From Hanamia caeni (GTDB taxonomy: Bacteria; Bacteroidota; Bacteroidia; Chitinophagales; Chitinophagaceae): 64,000 bases of DNA. The translations under genes and the position numbers were made by a program. Shown here one piece after another: positions 62,025-64,000 of the stretch. The stretch covers positions 124,001 through 188,000 of the forward strand of contig NZ_RJJR01000014.1 of assembly GCF_003721595.1 (NCBI RefSeq). The letters are read 5' to 3'. Within the stretch, counting starts at the first letter, position 1. Each line of letters begins with the position of its first letter. The notes under the pieces are model-generated. The model saw only the letters and a program-made list of their open reading frames with translations. It was not told the origin of the DNA and did not search any database.

Positions 62025-64000
62025 ATGACTTTTGAGAACGAACATTTGATTCCTGGTCAGGTAGGCCAGTTTTTCATCGTACTTGCCTTTGTAGCCTCTA
62101 TCGTTTCAGCCATTTCGTATTTTATGGCTTCCAAAATTGATTTGGAGCCGGAAAAAAGAAAGTGGATCAATTTTGCAAGGGGTTCATTTTTCATACAGGT
62201 ATTTTCTTTATTAGCCGTTTTTGCCGGTATCTATTATATATGTTCCAATCATTACTTCGAATATTTTTATGCCTATAAGCATGCTTCAAAAGAGTTAGAG
62301 CCAAAATACCTGCTGGCCTGTATCTGGGAAGGGCAGGAGGGAAGCTTTCTCCTTTGGTCTTTATGGCATTGCGTTCTTGGCAGCATTCTCATTTTTACTT
62401 CTAAAAAAAGGGAAGCGCCTGTGATGACGATCGTCAACACTGCGCAGTTCTTTTTAATACTGATGATACTGGGAATTTATATTCTTGGTACAAAAATCGG
62501 TAGCAGTCCTTTTGTGCTTACGAGGAATGAGCTTATGGGGCCTATTTTTTCCCAACCGGATTATCTTACTTATATTAAAGATGGTGTCGGCCTCAACGTG
62601 TTGTTAAGGAACTACTGGATGGTAATTCATCCGCCGATTTTATTTCTTGGATTTGCAAGCACCATTGTTCCTATCGCGTTTGCTTATTCTTCATTAGCTG
62701 ATAAAGATTGGGGTGGATGGGTAAAACCGGCGCTGCCGTGGGCTTTATTCAGCGGTTGTGTATTGGGTACCGGAATTATGATGGGAGGGAAATGGGCTTA
62801 TGAATCATTATCGTTCGGCGGCTATTGGGCATGGGATCCGGTTGAAAATGCTTCCCTTGTTCCGTGGCTGATAATGGTAGCAGGGTTGCATTGTATGGCA
62901 ATATATAATTCAACTAAAAACGCTTTAAGGGCTTCTTATTTTTTTATAATTCTTTCTTATCTTTTTGTATTGTATTCTACTTTCCTTACCCGTACAGGAA
63001 TTTTGGGAGATACTTCGGTTCATGCGTTTACAGAGGCAGGTATGGCCATGAATGTATTGATCGGAATATATGTGCTGGTAATTACGGTTCCTGTATTCTT
63101 TATGTTTTTCAGGAATTACAGGAAAATTCCTGCTATTCAAAAAGAAGAAGATATTTCTTCACGGGAATTCTGGATGTTTATCGGTTCTCTCGTTCTTTTT
63201 CTTTCTGCAATATTCATTATTTCTATTACCTCGCTGCCGGTTTATAATAAAGTATTCGGAACTAACCTGGCTGACCCGGCAGACCGTGAATTTGCTTATA
63301 ATAAAGTGCTGGTGCTGGTTGCAGTAATAGTTGGCTTGCTTACCGGAGCTTCGCAGTTTCTTAAATATAGAAATACCGGTAAGCAATATTTAATAAAAAA
63401 GTTATCCTGGCCACTTGGCATTTCATTAGCTGCATCCATTCTGCTTGCAATTTTTTATCCTATTGAATATACCAAAAAAGGCCCCGGATTTTTAGGAGCT
63501 ATTTACCTGGCGCTTTTTGCTTCAATATTTTCCCTGGTGGCAAACGCAGCGTGCCTGAGATCTGTATTAAAATGGAATTTAAAAGCTGGCGGCGCCGCAG
63601 TCGCCCACCTTGGTTTTGCCATGTTAATCGGCGGAATGCTTGTTTCTTCCGGCAACAAAAAAGTAATCAGCGATAATAGCAAAACGGGACTGTTTATTCC
63701 ATTTGTAAAAGATCCCACAGGCCGGAGCCCTGAAAACCCCATGGAAAACCTGACACTTCTTAAAGAAGTGCCTACAAGATTGGGAAAATATACCGTAACC
63801 TATCTCAATGATTCCGCTTCCACCGAAAAAGATCGTACATTCTATAATCTTCATTTTGAAAAGAAAGACAGCCTCACCGGAAAAATAGATGAAGAGTTTG
63901 TTTTATCGCCGGATGCTTATAGGATGAAAGACAATAACCTGACTTCCAATCCGGGAACAAAGCATTATCTCACTCACGATATTTTCACTTATATTTCTAC
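62025..64000 (+). CDS. ccmF: Cytochrome c heme lyase, CcmF/CcsA type, 3' end outside the window
   Basis: The ATG at 62025 starts MTFENEHLIPGQVGQFFIVLAF, and 658 codons are seen with no stop. It has many membrane helices; the heme-handling WWD-type region is GGYWAWDPVENASLVPWLIMVAGLH, and ahead of it stands IWEGQEGSFLLWSLWHCVLGSIL. LRNYWMVIHPPILFLGFASTIVPIAFAYSSL carries one external His and YSTFLTRTGILGDTSVHAF another, as in CcmF. A soluble C-terminal domain begins after about 550 (KKVISDNSKTGLFIP). It joins heme to apocytochrome c at the outer face of the inner membrane. It is most likely in an operon with ccmE. Confidence 0.92.
   Translation, partial: MTFENEHLIPGQVGQFFIVLAFVASIVSAISYFMASKIDLEPEKRKWINFARGSFFIQVFSLLAVFAGIYYICSNHYFEYFYAYKHASKELEPKYLLACIWEGQEGSFLLWSLWHCVLGSILIFTSKKREAPVMTIVNTAQFFLILMILGIYILGTKIGSSPFVLTRNELMGPIFSQPDYLTYIKDGVGLNVLLRNYWMVIHPPILFLGFASTIVPIAFAYSSLADKDWGGWVKPALPWALFSGCVLGTGIMMGGKWAYESLSFGGYWAWDPVENASLVPWLIMVAGLHCMAIYNSTKNALRASYFFIILSYLFVLYSTFLTRTGILGDTSVHAFTEAGMAMNVLIGIYVLVITVPVFFMFFRNYRKIPAIQKEEDISSREFWMFIGSLVLFLSAIFIISITSLPVYNKVFGTNLADPADREFAYNKVLVLVAVIVGLLTGASQFLKYRNTGKQYLIKKLSWPLGISLAASILLAIFYPIEYTKKGPGFLGAIYLALFASIFSLVANAACLRSVLKWNLKAGGAAVAHLGFAMLIGGMLVSSGNKKVISDNSKTGLFIPFVKDPTGRSPENPMENLTLLKEVPTRLGKYTVTYLNDSASTEKDRTFYNLHFEKKDSLTGKIDEEFVLSPDAYRMKDNNLTSNPGTKHYLTHDIFTYIS

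Noticed and set aside
1..64000. Insertion sequences, prophage or integron parts
   Set aside because: No transposase, integrase, phage structural gene or flanking inverted repeat pair was found.

Overview
The window reads as chromosomal DNA of a Bacteroidota bacterium, most likely of the Chitinophagaceae or a near relative. The support is the gene content (FtsX-type permeases ending in NPVxSLRSE, a GIN/DUF2807 protein, a Porin_10-type porin, DUF3857-transglutaminase proteins, a CcmE with CPSKY), the AT-rich composition, and several TAnnTTTG boxes of the Bacteroidota -7 type just ahead of genes. I saw no rRNA, tRNA, insertion sequence, prophage or CRISPR array.

Region 1 (1-1505, minus strand): the 5' part of an EthD-domain gene, a YciI-like protein and an AraC-type regulator. 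Region 2 (1670-38403, minus strand, about 37 kb) dominates the window: 14 head-to-tail paralogous orphan ABC permeases of about 790-820 residues. I call them P1 (leftmost) to P14 (rightmost, first in the direction of transcription). One GIN-domain envelope protein sits between P14 and P13. Each permease is a fused duplicate of the MacB/FtsX fold (8 predicted membrane segments, two large periplasmic domains). No ATPase, adaptor or TolC gene lies in the array.

The spacers of the array are themselves built from repeats. In transcription order they carry AGCTAAT-type repeats after the stop codon, in four or five of them a GCGGTC...GACCGC hairpin, then a 35-bp element (core TTATTTGTTGGTTTACTG) and a leader. 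The same 35-bp element lies just ahead of a lone LolD/MacB-type ATPase gene at 59991-60698. This makes that ATPase the best candidate motor for the array. P12 and P14 alone also carry a 22-bp-period direct repeat of TGATACA at a fixed 47-bp distance from a GCCATGTATTTT box, and a hairpin terminator follows P13. I infer two regulated blocks: P14-GIN-P13, and P12 onward to P1.

Region 3 (38584-44504): an NAD(P)-binding epimerase-like protein and a GNAT acetyltransferase (minus strand), a remnant of a FAD monooxygenase, then two plus-strand secreted DUF3857/transglutaminase-type proteins, the first with a full catalytic triad and the second without. Region 4 (45001-55981): porin and purine nucleoside phosphorylase, an M1 peptidase, two unrecognised helical proteins facing apart, and an apparent operon pepP-pssA-purS-rsmI. 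Region 5 (56113-64000): a stand-alone N-terminal domain of PEP carboxykinase, deoxynucleoside kinase, trpS, a small outer-membrane-type protein, gatC, the ABC ATPase, a PduO-type cobalamin adenosyltransferase, ccmE and a ccmF/ccsA-type gene cut by the window end.

All family calls come from reading the sequences. Paralogue relations among P1-P14 were judged by eye from shared motifs and need a tree.
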